Source: Paenibacillus aquistagni
Lineage (GTDB): Bacteria; Bacillota; Bacilli; Paenibacillales; Paenibacillaceae
Assembly (NCBI RefSeq): GCF_900177815.1
Contig: NZ_FXAZ01000005.1
Coordinates: 1-64,000 of the forward strand
Length of the DNA stretch: 64,000 nt
Direction of reading: 5' to 3'
Made by a program: the position numbers and the translations under genes. Below the pieces are notes generated by a model. The model searched no databases, was not told the DNA's origin, and saw only the letters and a program-made list of their open reading frames with translations. Below are positions 27,868 to 36,518 of the stretch, one piece after another. The stretch's first letter is position 1, and every line of letters starts with the position of its first letter.

Positions 27868-29108
27868 CTAGGCGGTCTTTGTTACGGGAAATCCACTGGC
27901 TTCAAGCTGTTTGATCATGAGCTTTTGTTTTCGTTCTTGGCTTTCTGAACGTTGCGCATCTAGGTAGCCGGGGCCGAGCTCTGCATAAGGCTGTCGTCTT
28001 AGGAGTATATGGTAAATGATACGAAGTAAGGTGTCACCGAGTGCGACAAACGCCTTCCTTTTCCCGAGTCGCTTGACCCAAGCCCAGTACCGTGCAGATA
28101 ACCGAGTATTTCTTGTCATCGAAACCGCCCAAGCACTTTCGCATAAAATAGCTTTCAGTATGCTGTTCCCGGATCGGGCTCGTGTTCTTTTTTTACCGGC
28201 GCTCTCACGGTTGCCGGGACTGAGACCCTCCCATGCCGAGAGGCTGTGCTCGTTTTTTTGAACTGGCCCATGTCCGTCCCGATTTCAGCGAGAATGACGG
28301 AGGCAGCATTTTCGTTAATTCCTGGTATGGTGACGAGCAAGTCAAGCCCTTCCTGCTTGTTCGCCAAATGCGTCCGAATTTGCTGCTCCACGCGAGCGAT
28401 TGCATGCTCAATGAAAATTAAATGTTCCCACGAATGCCGGATCCTCTCTCTGTGATGACGCCGGAGTCGGCTGTTCAGCGATTGGAGCAATTTGGGGGAC
28501 TTATGCTTTAGGGCCCCCTTCATCTGGGACTCGAGAAATTCCATTGTATCCACTTCGCCGTCAACAATCATTTGAAGAAGCTTACGACCAGAAACGCCAA
28601 AAATATCGGACATATGCGTCGTCAGCTTCACGTTGGCGTCTTGAAGCATCTTGTGAATGCGGTTCTTTTCAGCATTTGCGTCTTGAACAAGCTTTTTGCG
28701 ATAGCGACTAAGGTCGCGAAGTTCTCGGAAGTCGACGGTCGGTACGAAGCTACCCTCAACGAGTCCACATCGAAGGAGCTTGGCGATCCATTCTGCATCC
28801 TTCATGACCGTCTTACGTCCAGGAAGGTTTTTGATGTGATGGGCGTTGGCAAGCAACAAATCCACCTCAAATGCTTCAAGGACATTCCAGACCGGCTTCC
28901 AATAAACGCCTGTGCTCTCCATGGCAACATGCGTGCAGCCTAGACTGACAAGCTACTCACCGAGTTCAAGCAACTCTTCGGTCATCGTGCCGAACGTGCG
29001 AATTTCGCACTGTGGTTTGCGGTCAAGAGGTCCTGACAATACACAAGCTACGACGCTTTCCTGATGAACGTCCAGTCCGGCACAACATTCTAAGATGGCC
29101 TCCAGCAT
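27868..29108 (-). pseudogene. IS110-family transposase with internal stop and frameshift
   Basis: The gene starts at the ATG at 29108 behind AAGGAGGC (LECCAGLDVHQESVVACV: DEDD-type catalytic start). It has an in-frame TAG at 28953-28955, continues through ESTGVYWKP and VTIPGINENAASVILAEIG, and shifts frame at an A7 run (about 28252-28258 on the plus strand as T7) before LSAWEGLSPGNRESAGKK and the C-terminal domain ending at 27868. Two lesions make it non-functional unless the stop and shift are bypassed. Confidence 0.85.
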
Positions 29109-29387
29109 AAATTTCGCCTCCTTGGGGAAATGGAAAGAAAACAGAAAGACAACCTGAAACGTGAAATTTTTTTATCCGACTCACAGTCAATAGCCTGTAC
29201 TTCAAAGATTGTCCATTCAGTTTTATTTTCGGGGTAGAAACACCGCAAAAAACCACGAACTGATTCTGGTCAATCTCAGCATGAAGGATGAAAAGAAAAA
29301 AGGCTACGATGAAAGTTTCATCATAGCCTGTTACCCGGCAGAGTCATGAAAGTTTTAATTAGAGATATAATAAGACTTCTAGAAAAA
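29109..29387. other. Spacer between the IS110 remnant and the outer intron
   Basis: About 280 bases with no gene. A hairpin AGGCTACGATGAAA / TTTCATCATAGCCT (about 29301-29331) with a T run on the minus side looks like a terminator, probably of an upstream minus-strand transcript. Confidence 0.45.
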
Positions 29388-29424
29388 ATCGAGTAGAAGG
29401 GGGCGACTAACCCCCGTCCTCTCA

Positions 29425-29458
29425 CACCACCGTACATGCGGGTCCGCATACGGCGGTT
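29425..29458 (-). ncRNA. Domain V of the outer intron
   Basis: 34-nt hairpin on the minus strand, from AACCGCCGTATGCGG to CCGCATGTACGGTGGTG. Catalytic triad read as CGC, consistent with group IIC. It is followed by GAGAGGACGGGGG, a domain VI stem, and the intron end. Confidence 0.75.
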
Positions 29459-29466
29459 CCAAAAGG

Positions 29467-30858
29467 TTAACAAAGTTCCAAATAACGAGAAAGCAAACTT
29501 TTCAGCCCTTTCGCTTCCCAGTAGGAAGTCGGAAGGGCGTTATTTGTGTTGCGAGACATTTCCCACGCTCCGCGTCTGGCATTAGCCATGACAAAACATG
29601 CCCATTCTGGGACTCCGAGTGCTCGGAGTTCACGGATGCGGGTACGTACCCGTTTCCACTGCTTCCAGAGACACATGCGTAGTCTGCGTCGAATCCACTG
29701 GTCAAATTTCTCGCAGTATCCTTTCACCGAGGCTAGCCGGAAGTAGCCAATCCAGCCCATGAGATAGCGGTTTAATTGCATAATCCGGTTTTCCATAGAC
29801 ATCGATCGCGTTCGGTTCGTCAGCTCTCGTACCTTCTCTTTGAATCTTGAGATCGTTTGAGGGGCTAATCGAATCGTCGCTTTCTTGTCTCTTAGGAAGC
29901 TGAATCCAAGAAACTTTCGGTTCCATGGTCGGTCTACTGCGCTCTTTTCTCGATTCACTTTCAGTTTTAGCCTTCCTTCTACGAAGCCTGTTATCGACTC
30001 CATTACTCGTTCGCCTGCTCGTTTATTGCCGACGAAGATATTACAGTCGTCCGCGTAGCGTACGAATCGTAACCCCCGTTTGGTCAGCTCTTTGTCCAAG
30101 TCATCCAGCAGAATATTGGCCAAGAGCGGACTAAGCGGACCGCCCTGCGGCGTTCCTTCCTCTGTTCGCTCTAGTGCTCCATCCGCCATTACGCCTGCGT
30201 TCAGGAAGGCGCGGATCAGTTTCAGGATTCGCTTGTCCTTCACTTTCCGGGCCACTCTCGCCATCAGCATGTCGTGGTTTACCCGATCAAAGAACTTCTC
30301 CAAATCCATATCCACGACCCATCGAAAGCCGTTTTGGATGTATCGCTGTGCTTGCTTAACCGCGTCATGAGCTCGTTTTCCCGGACGGAATCCGTAGCTG
30401 TACCACGAAAAGTGAGCGTCGAAGAGCGGGTTCATCACTTGTAGAAGTGCTTGCTGAAGAAAGCGGTCCATCACGGTCGGGATGCCCAACATCCGTACGC
30501 CGCCTCCGGGTTTGGGGATTTCCACCCGTTTGACTGGCATGGGTCTGTAAGTTCCCGCTAGGAGTGCGGTTTTCACCGTTTCCCAGTGTGTATTCAGGTA
30601 AACTTGTAGATTCGCTACCGTTACGCCGTCCACACCGGGCGCTCCTCCGTTCTGAACGACTCGCTTGTAGGCGAGCCGAAGGTTATCTCCTTCAAGCATT
30701 CTATCCAGCAGCTCGTTTTGGTCTTCGCGAGCGGAAGGAGCGATTTGTGCCGACGAAGAACTCGGCGCTCCGGCATACCCTGGCGGCTTCACCGCTTCTC
30801 TTTGCCGCAAGCTCTCTGGTGAGATATTCTGCTGTCTTCGCTCTTCATACGAACGCAT
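29467..30858 (-). CDS. ltrA: Group II intron reverse transcriptase/maturase of the outer intron
   Basis: 463 aa. The RT domain has PKPGGGVRMLGIPT, GFRPGKRAHDA, VVDMDLEKFFDRVNHD, EGTPQGGPLSPLLANI and the catalytic RYADDCN, then the maturase/thumb region with RKFLGFSF. The C-terminus is WIRRRLRMCLWKQWKRVRTR followed by a WEMSRN-type tail, with no HNH endonuclease: the class C plan. The ATG follows GGAGAG. The gene is complete. Its own leader is interrupted about 60 nt upstream by the inner intron, so its expression may depend on inner-intron splicing or on read-through. Confidence 0.92.
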   Translation of the reverse strand: MRSYEERRQQNISPESLRQREAVKPPGYAGAPSSSSAQIAPSAREDQNELLDRMLEGDNLRLAYKRVVQNGGAPGVDGVTVANLQVYLNTHWETVKTALLAGTYRPMPVKRVEIPKPGGGVRMLGIPTVMDRFLQQALLQVMNPLFDAHFSWYSYGFRPGKRAHDAVKQAQRYIQNGFRWVVDMDLEKFFDRVNHDMLMARVARKVKDKRILKLIRAFLNAGVMADGALERTEEGTPQGGPLSPLLANILLDDLDKELTKRGLRFVRYADDCNIFVGNKRAGERVMESITGFVEGRLKLKVNREKSAVDRPWNRKFLGFSFLRDKKATIRLAPQTISRFKEKVRELTNRTRSMSMENRIMQLNRYLMGWIGYFRLASVKGYCEKFDQWIRRRLRMCLWKQWKRVRTRIRELRALGVPEWACFVMANARRGAWEMSRNTNNALPTSYWEAKGLKSLLSRYLELC

Positions 30859-30960
30859 CGGTTTCCACTCTCCTTTCGGTTCGGTCCTTCCGGTTTCCGG
30901 CGTCCCATACTCCCGTGTAGAGTCGAAGGAGGTCGGCTTGCGCCTTCCTCCGTCCGCTCG

Positions 30961-30998
30961 TTCAAACGGATCGTGCGGTTTTCCCGCAATCCGCTTTC
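30961..30998 (-). ncRNA. Domain V of the inner intron
   Basis: Minus-strand hairpin with AAGCGGATTGCGGGAAAACC and GCACGATCCGTTTG arms. AGC triad and GAAA-type loop, as in group IIA/IIB and related bacterial classes, which differs from the outer intron. Confidence 0.75.
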
Positions 30999-31005
30999 CT
31001 TCATG

Positions 31006-32334
31006 TCACCCTTTGGGTGCAGTTCGTAGATTCAAATCTGGAATTAATGACAAGAGGTTTACCAGTCTGTACTTGGAATAGAGGGTAGATTCGGGCAACC
31101 TCTTCCATCCTGCATTGCGCCAGCGTTTGAAGCGGTGGCTCCAAATTCGCCTAATAATCCAGCGTTGAAGCCGATTAAACAGCTTTCTTACGTGAGCTTT
31201 GCGGAAATAGTTGCCCCATCCTCTTACAACGGGGTTTATGGAATCAATGAGTTGATAGACGGTTAGCGGGATGCGTCTGTGAGTTCGGGCTCGGATTGTG
31301 TCCATGAACGATTGAATTGACTTGTCTTTGGGATAGGCATATATATTGACCTTCGGTTGCTTCTTTATCTCTTCCCGCGGTAGCGACAGTCCTTTTCCTC
31401 GTTTCAGCTTATAGCCGAGAAACTCGAATCCCCATTTGATATGGGTGATCTTTGTTTTATCCGGGTGAAGCGTCAGTCCGAGCGACTCCAGTATCGTTTT
31501 GGCATCTCTTAGTGCTTTCGCGGCTTCCGCCTGCGTTTTGCAAAGGACGACCCAATCGTCGGCAAAACGCGTCAGACGATATCCTTTGCCCGTCATTTCA
31601 TGGTCAAACCGGCTCAGGTAAATGTTACTAAACAGCGGACTTACTACGCTGCCTTGCGGTGTGCCGCTGGGCGTTTCGTATTTCTTTCCGCCTTCCATGT
31701 ATCCGGCTTCGAGCATTTGTCTGACCAGATTGAGAACTCTCCCATCGCTGATTTGCTCGGCGATCATGTCGATGAGCGGCTCGTGGTGCACCGTCCCGAA
31801 AAAGTCCCGTAAATCCGCGTCAACAATCCATTCGCATCCGTCCATCAGTTCGCGATAGATCTTCCTCATCGCTTGATGAGTAGAGCGTCCTGGACGATAC
31901 CCGAAACTGCATTCGTTGAATAGAGGCTCGAAGATCGGTTCCAACCTGTTTTTAAGCGCCTGCTGACACACCCTATCCCGAATGGTTGGGATACCGAGCG
32001 GACGTTTCTCTTTGGGCTTCCCCTTCTTGGGAATTCGGGTCCGTCTGACCGGCATCGGTCGGTACGTACCCTGTTTCAGCTCTTTGTGCAATCGCTCTAA
32101 CTCGGCCTCCGCTACTGCTTTGAATGCCGAAAGGGAAACCTTGTCGATTCCTCCGCTGCCTCCGTTTGCTCTCACCGATTCCCATGCCATTTCCAAGTTT
32201 GTTCGGTGATACACCTTGTCGATTAATGAATGAACTTTTCGTATCCTCCGCCTGCAAGTTCTGGGTCTTTCACGTAGGGAACTATCCGTTCCTTGCCGCC
32301 TACTCTCGAAACTCAGTCCAGTTCCGGTCTCCAT
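31006..32334 (-). CDS. ltrA: Group II intron reverse transcriptase/maturase of the inner intron
   Basis: About 442 aa. RT motifs: RTRIPKKGKPKEKRPLGIPT, GYRPGRSTHQAM, IVDADLRDFFGTVHHE, SGTPQGSVVSPLFSNIYL and catalytic RFADDWV; then FEFLGYK and the maturase domain with NPVVRGWGNYFRKAH. No HNH domain. Only about 30% of positions look alike with the outer protein, so this is a different intron lineage and not a duplication. The ATG at 32334 follows a GGGGAAGG stretch; an in-frame GTG at 32364 is the alternative start. Confidence 0.9.
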   Translation of the reverse strand: METGTGLSFESRRQGTDSSLRERPRTCRRRIRKVHSLIDKVYHRTNLEMAWESVRANGGSGGIDKVSLSAFKAVAEAELERLHKELKQGTYRPMPVRRTRIPKKGKPKEKRPLGIPTIRDRVCQQALKNRLEPIFEPLFNECSFGYRPGRSTHQAMRKIYRELMDGCEWIVDADLRDFFGTVHHEPLIDMIAEQISDGRVLNLVRQMLEAGYMEGGKKYETPSGTPQGSVVSPLFSNIYLSRFDHEMTGKGYRLTRFADDWVVLCKTQAEAAKALRDAKTILESLGLTLHPDKTKITHIKWGFEFLGYKLKRGKGLSLPREEIKKQPKVNIYAYPKDKSIQSFMDTIRARTHRRIPLTVYQLIDSINPVVRGWGNYFRKAHVRKLFNRLQRWIIRRIWSHRFKRWRNAGWKRLPESTLYSKYRLVNLLSLIPDLNLRTAPKG

Positions 32335-33292
32335 AAAGCGAGCCGCCTTCCCCTTCCGTTTCACTTTTTGTGTGAGCGGAAGCCAACCGCACCAGGGCGG
32401 CTGATCCGGACGTTTCTGTTGTTCGCCCGTTCAAAAGTAGTACGCAGCTCTCCGACTTCTCGCCATGCGTCCGGTATGCATTTCGGGGTTGCCTTATAGC
32501 ATCCGTTACTGAAACTGCCGCGCATTCTTGAAACGGCGGGCGCGGCGCGACCGCTTCGACTTTATTTAACCACTCGCCCATAAGTGCATTTATTTCAGAC
32601 ACGACGAGATCTCCGTGGGTCACATCGTCATCTTCCGTACCATGCCGCCCGCACACACCTTGGTGCGATGGGTGGACTAGAACGCCTTCGTCTCCATAGT
32701 GCAGACTCGACCTTGCCCCATCTTTGGCCGACCGGTTCGCAATTCGGGTAGCCCCGTTTCACTACAGCCTGGTACTTCTCCTCAAGCCCTTCAGACTCTG
32801 CCTCACGGCAGACGCCCTGCCCTCCGGTAAAAAAAACGGCCCCCGAGGCATTACCCCCGAGTTTGGATATGAGTCTCCTAGTCCGAGACTCAGTGGGACT
32901 TTAACCCACCTGATGAACGTGCTGCCACGCACGCACTATGACCTCTGCTGACTCCTGCGGGTTAAGCGCAACCTCTCGATTGCGGTTACGAAGTTACTTC
33001 GCGTTTTTTCCCCGCAGGTCTCCCCAGATAAGAACGTCATCTTTCTGCCCGCAACCACTGGGGTCTACAAGATTAGCCTTTGGCGACTTTGCATTTCATC
33101 ATGTATGGGTGACTCATCCAACTAATCCTGCCTCAAACCCAGTTCGTGTACCTTGGCTCGTGCATTTGTCTCCAGCTTCCTTCAGATTCGACCTCACGGT
33201 CGACACCCTTGCTCTTGACTAACGGTAGGCGTTCGCCAGCCCCCGTTCGGGACTTTCACCCTAGAGATGACACCCATGCTGGGCGTACCACC

Positions 33293-33320
33293 AAAAAGCC
33301 CCCACGAAGCGTGAGGGCTT
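33293..33320 (-). terminator. Terminator of ahpF
   Basis: Minus strand: AAGCCCTCACG, loop CTT, CGTGGGGGCTTTTT. The outer intron starts about 20 nt further on. Confidence 0.85.
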
Positions 33321-33372
33321 TTGCAAGCTCTGCCTTAAGGCAGAACCTAATCTGTTTATTCTATGATGCCGA

Positions 33373-34902
33373 TTAATTGCGAATGAGATAGTCGAATGCA
33401 CCCAAGGATGCAGTCGCGCCAGATCCCATCGAGATGATGATCTGCTTGAACGGGCTGTTGGTGCAGTCGCCTGCAGCAAACACGCCTGGAATCGTAGTCG
33501 CACCACGGCTGTCTACGATGATCTCACCCATGCGAGTGCGCTCAAGCGTGCCTTCCAGCCATTCCGTGTTCGGCACAAGGCCGATCTGCACGAATACGCC
33601 TTGCAGCTCAACATGCTTCTCTTCTCCTGTATCACGTTCAATATAAGTCACACCATCCACCTTGTCGGTACCGGTGATTTCCTTGGTTTGAACGTTCTTC
33701 AGGACCGTTACGTTAGGCAGGCTGTAGAGGCGATCCTGAAGCACAGCATCTGCTTTAAGCTCAGGCGCGAACTCTAGAACCGTTACATGCTTAACGATAC
33801 CTGCAAGATCGATTGCAGCTTCAATACCGGAGTTGCCGCCGCCTACTACGGCTACATCCTTGCCTGTGAAGAGAGGTCCGTCACAATGCGGACAGTAAGC
33901 TACCCCTTTGTTCTTGAACTCCGCTTCGCCAGGAACGCCGATATTCCGCCAGCGAGCACCCGTTGAGAGGATGACAGTCTTACTCTTCAGAACGGCACCG
34001 TTCTCCAGTTCCACTTCAATAAGATCCTTCTTCTCCAAGCGCTTCGCGCGCTGAAGCTTCATCACATCAATGGGATACTCTTTGATCTGCTCTTCAATGC
34101 TTGCCACAAGCTTTGGACCTTCTGTGTATTTCACACTGATGAAGTTCTCAATGCCCATCGTGTCGTTTACTTGACCGCCGAGGCGCTCCGCAACGATACC
34201 CGTGCGAATGCCTTTGCGTGCCGCATAGATAGCCGCACTTGCACCTGCAGGGCCTGCGCCAACCACAAGCACATCAAATGGCTCTTTATTGTCAAACTCA
34301 GATGCGTCAGGAGCGCTGCCGATCTTGGCAAGAATCTCTTCCACGTTCATACGACCGCTCTCGAAGAATTCGCCATTCAAGAACACGCTTGGCACCGACA
34401 TAATATCCTTGCTCTCTACTTCTTCCTTGAAGACCGCGCCATCAATCATCGTATGAGAGATGCCAGGGTTCAGAAGGCTCATCAGGTTCAAGGCCTGAAC
34501 AACATCCGGACAGTTGTGACAGCTCAAGCTGATATAAGTCTCAAACTTATATTCGCCTCGGATGCTCTTGATCTGGTTAATAACGCTCTCTTCCACCTTT
34601 GGTGGTCTGCCGCTAACTTGCAGCAGAGCCAATACCAAAGAAGTAAATTCATGACCCAGAGGTGTACCCGCGAACGTAATCCCCGTCTCTTCGCCTACAC
34701 GATTGACACTAAAGCTTGGTGTTCTAGATAATGATGTATGCTCCACCTTTATCTGCGAAGACATCGAAGCGATCTCATTGATTAGCTCAAGCATCTCTTC
34801 AGACGCTTTGTCCGAACCTCCGCTAACCTTAAGCACGACTTCGCCTTCCAAGAGATCGAGGTACTGTGCGAGTTGATTTTTAAGTTCTTGATCTAGTGCC
34901 AT
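33373..34902 (-). CDS. ahpF: Alkyl hydroperoxide reductase subunit F
   Basis: 509-aa flavoprotein that passes electrons from NADH to AhpC. Two thioredoxin-like folds form the N-terminal domain with CHNCPDV near residue 128. FAD-binding [17 protein letters not shown] is near residue 216, the redox-active CPHCDGP near residue 342, NAD-binding [10 protein letters not shown], and the C-terminal [15 protein letters not shown]. It lies 13 bp behind ahpC, presumably under PerR control with it. Confidence 0.96.
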   Translation of the reverse strand: MALDQELKNQLAQYLDLLEGEVVLKVSGGSDKASEEMLELINEIASMSSQIKVEHTSLSRTPSFSVNRVGEETGITFAGTPLGHEFTSLVLALLQVSGRPPKVEESVINQIKSIRGEYKFETYISLSCHNCPDVVQALNLMSLLNPGISHTMIDGAVFKEEVESKDIMSVPSVFLNGEFFESGRMNVEEILAKIGSAPDASEFDNKEPFDVLVVGAGPAGASAAIYAARKGIRTGIVAERLGGQVNDTMGIENFISVKYTEGPKLVASIEEQIKEYPIDVMKLQRAKRLEKKDLIEVELENGAVLKSKTVILSTGARWRNIGVPGEAEFKNKGVAYCPHCDGPLFTGKDVAVVGGGNSGIEAAIDLAGIVKHVTVLEFAPELKADAVLQDRLYSLPNVTVLKNVQTKEITGTDKVDGVTYIERDTGEEKHVELQGVFVQIGLVPNTEWLEGTLERTRMGEIIVDSRGATTIPGVFAAGDCTNSPFKQIIISMGSGATASLGAFDYLIRN

Positions 34903-34915
34903 CGTTATATCACCC

Positions 34916-35479
34916 TTAGATTTTGCCTACGAGGTCGAGGCTTGGTTTAAGTGTGTCGCCACCTTCTTGCCATTTTGCTGGGCAAACTTCACCCGGATGG
35001 TTGCGAACATATTGCGCTGCCTTGATTTTGTTAACAAGGGAGCTTGCGTCACGGCCGATGCCGCCTGCGTTGATCTCAACAGCTTGTACAACACCGTCTG
35101 GGTCGATGATGAATGTACCGCGGTCAGCAAGACCATCTTCTTCGATCAATACGTCGAAGTTGCGGGAGACCACATGGGATGGATCGCCGATCATGATGTA
35201 TTCTACCTTGCCAATAGCAGGGGAGTTTTCATGCCATGCTTTATGTGTAAAGTGTGTATCCGTCGATACAGAGTATACTTCAACGCCAAGCTCTTTCAGT
35301 GTTGCATATTGGTTTTGAAGATCTTCAAGCTCTGTAGGGCATACAAATGTGAAGTCTGCTGGATAGAAGCATACTACGCTCCATTGACCTTTGAAGTTTT
35401 CCTCCGTGATATCAATGAATTTACCCTTTTGAAATGCAGATGCTTTAAATGGAAGAATTTCTTTACCGATAAGTGACAT
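34916..35479 (-). CDS. ahpC: Alkyl hydroperoxide reductase subunit C (peroxiredoxin)
   Basis: 187-aa 2-Cys peroxiredoxin. The peroxidatic Cys is in [14 protein letters not shown] (about residue 47) and the resolving Cys in GEVCPAKW (about residue 166). It reduces hydrogen peroxide, peroxynitrite and organic peroxides, and is recycled by AhpF. First gene of the operon; two PerR boxes lie in its promoter. Confidence 0.97.
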   Translation of the reverse strand: MSLIGKEILPFKASAFQKGKFIDITEENFKGQWSVVCFYPADFTFVCPTELEDLQNQYATLKELGVEVYSVSTDTHFTHKAWHENSPAIGKVEYIMIGDPSHVVSRNFDVLIEEDGLADRGTFIIDPDGVVQAVEINAGGIGRDASSLVNKIKAAQYVRNHPGEVCPAKWQEGGDTLKPSLDLVGKI

Positions 35480-35571
35480 GTGTGTATATCTCCTTTACAG
35501 TTATATTTTATATGTTATAAAGCTTGTCCGAAATTCCGAAGCAGCGCAGCGCTTCTTTCTTTCGGTTCACT

Positions 35572-35586
35572 TTATAATAATTATTA
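35572..35586. promoter_or_regulatory. PerR box 1 of ahpCF
   Basis: TTATAATAATTATTA, 14 of 15 matches to the PerR consensus, about 95 bp upstream of the ahpC start. Confidence 0.8.
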
Positions 35587-35618
35587 TTTACGAAACGATG
35601 CAATCTGTCAAGACTTTT

Positions 35619-35633
35619 TTATAATAATTATAA
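35619..35633. promoter_or_regulatory. PerR box 2 of ahpCF
   Basis: TTATAATAATTATAA, a perfect match to the 15-bp PerR consensus. It is spaced 47 bp from box 1, which would allow binding on nearly the same face of the helix. PerR senses peroxide through metal-catalysed oxidation and would repress ahpCF until stress. Confidence 0.88.
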
Positions 35634-36039
35634 AATGAGATCCTTTCTCAGTGCAAAGCTCCCTTTACATTATGCTGCGAACCGAAACAGAGTATTCCTG
35701 AATAAGAAGAACACGCCTTTCTTTCCTGTCATGGACCCAACTTCTAATCCACTTATTGAACCCTAATTTCTATTCCACATTCCCCCTTCATTTCCTTCAT
35801 AGAGTGAAGCTCTTTATCATCCTATCAAGAAATGGAGACAAAATTCACTAACTCATCATTACCCTTTATGCTGATGGCTGAAACGTTGGAGCCCTTCAAT
35901 TGGCCCAGAACCTTCTGCAAGAAAATCGATGCATAACGATAACCTAGATTGCAGTTTTTACTTTTTCATAACCTTTTTTGCTGATGAATCCGTTACACTG
36001 AACTCGTTGATGCGCGAAGCTGACGAAAGTTTCATATTG
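35634..36039. other. Intergenic region between ahpC and the M-box
   Basis: About 400 bases. No gene supported; it should contain the plus-strand promoter for the M-box transcript. The plus frame at 35929-36183 runs into the riboswitch and is not a gene. Confidence 0.4.
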
Positions 36040-36275
36040 ACCTTGTTAGGTGAGGCTCCTATGCAAACACAGGCCACTGCCCAGAAATATCGAGAGATGC
36101 CCATGGGTAGAACAGGAATTGCCGGATTAAGGCTTTTCATAAGGTGGCTAAGAGATACATCCCCTTCTCTTTACGTTGCATAGTGCTAAAACTCAACTAG
36201 GGGGCCGAATGCATGATTTTACGTGCATGTTTCCATCTGCCCCTCTAGGATCACAATCCAAGAGGGGTATTATTA
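36040..36275 (+). ncRNA. M-box (ykoK) magnesium riboswitch with terminator
   Basis: Sequence matches the M-box core: TTGTTAGGTGAGGCTCCT, CACTGCCCAGAAA, CGAGAGATGCCCATGGGT, and later CTAAAACTCAACTAG and GGGGCCGAATGCATG with TGCATGTTTCC. Behind the aptamer a hairpin CCCCTCT (36240-36246) / AGAGGGG (36261-36267) forms the likely expression-platform terminator, though its T run is interrupted by A. Magnesium binding would favour termination. It controls the mgtE gene downstream. Confidence 0.93.
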
Positions 36276-36303
36276 TGTCATTAAAAAGGGGGGAGAACAT
36301 CCT

Positions 36304-36402
36304 ATGGACAGCAGTCCTGGTCGATCATCAACAATCATTTATTATGTTGCAAAGCGGGAGAACGATGTTCTTCTTGCCCTTGGCTATCATTTTGCTTGCT
36401 AA
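36304..36402 (+). CDS. Possible 32-aa small ORF in the mgtE leader
   Basis: ATG at 36304 behind GGGGGGAG with about 10 nt spacing, 32 codons, stop TAA. Sequence begins MDSSPGRSSTIIYYV and ends ALGYHFAC. It lies after the riboswitch terminator and 116 bp before mgtE, so it would be translated only when magnesium is low. It could be a leader peptide or chance; I see no homology. Confidence 0.3.
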   Translation: MDSSPGRSSTIIYYVAKRENDVLLALGYHFAC

Positions 36403-36518
36403 GCATGCTGCTTCAAGAACATCTTGTACAAGCAAGCTCATCCATTTGCGAATTCGACTAGACTAAGGGCATAAGAGCATACTCAGCAAGCTCTCCTTTG
36501 TTCTAGGAGGTCATCACA

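Larger units (their letters stand above)
30917..32936 (-). mobile_element. Inner group II intron nested in the outer intron
   Basis: 5' end GTGCGTGCGTGGCAGC at 32936; 3' end near GACTCTAC at 30917 (or 30915). It has about 570 nt of domains I-III, a reverse-transcriptase gene, then domain V (30998-30961) with an AGC triad and a domain VI stem GACGGAGGAAGGCGCAAG...CTCCTTCG. Length is about 2.02 kb. Both sides are outer-intron sequence (GCAGAGGTCATA before, the leader of the outer reverse transcriptase after). The insertion is thus in the outer domain IV or its border. Confidence 0.8.
29388..33273 (-). mobile_element. Outer group II intron (IIC-like), split by a second intron
   Basis: Read on the minus strand, the 5' end is GTGTCATC at 33273, followed by GGGTGAAAGTCCC-type domain I sequence. 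The 3' end is near CTACTCGAT at about 29388. Domain V is a 34-nt hairpin at 29458-29425 with a CGC-type triad, the form known in group IIC; domain VI follows. The 5' part (33273-32937) and the 3' part with the reverse-transcriptase gene (30916-29388) total about 1.87 kb once the inner intron is removed, a normal length. It begins about 20 nt behind the ahpF terminator, in keeping with IIC target choice. Confidence 0.8.

Noticed and set aside
32124-33222. Several plus frames over the introns
   Set aside because: They are antisense to structured intron RNA and to the RT gene, with no starts or matches.
29301-33320. CRISPR array or other interspaced repeats in the mobile zone
   Set aside because: I looked for regularly spaced repeats here and elsewhere in the window and found none; the structured sequence is intron RNA.
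35929-36183. 84-codon plus frame before mgtE
   Set aside because: Coincides with the M-box riboswitch, whose conserved RNA core explains the sequence.
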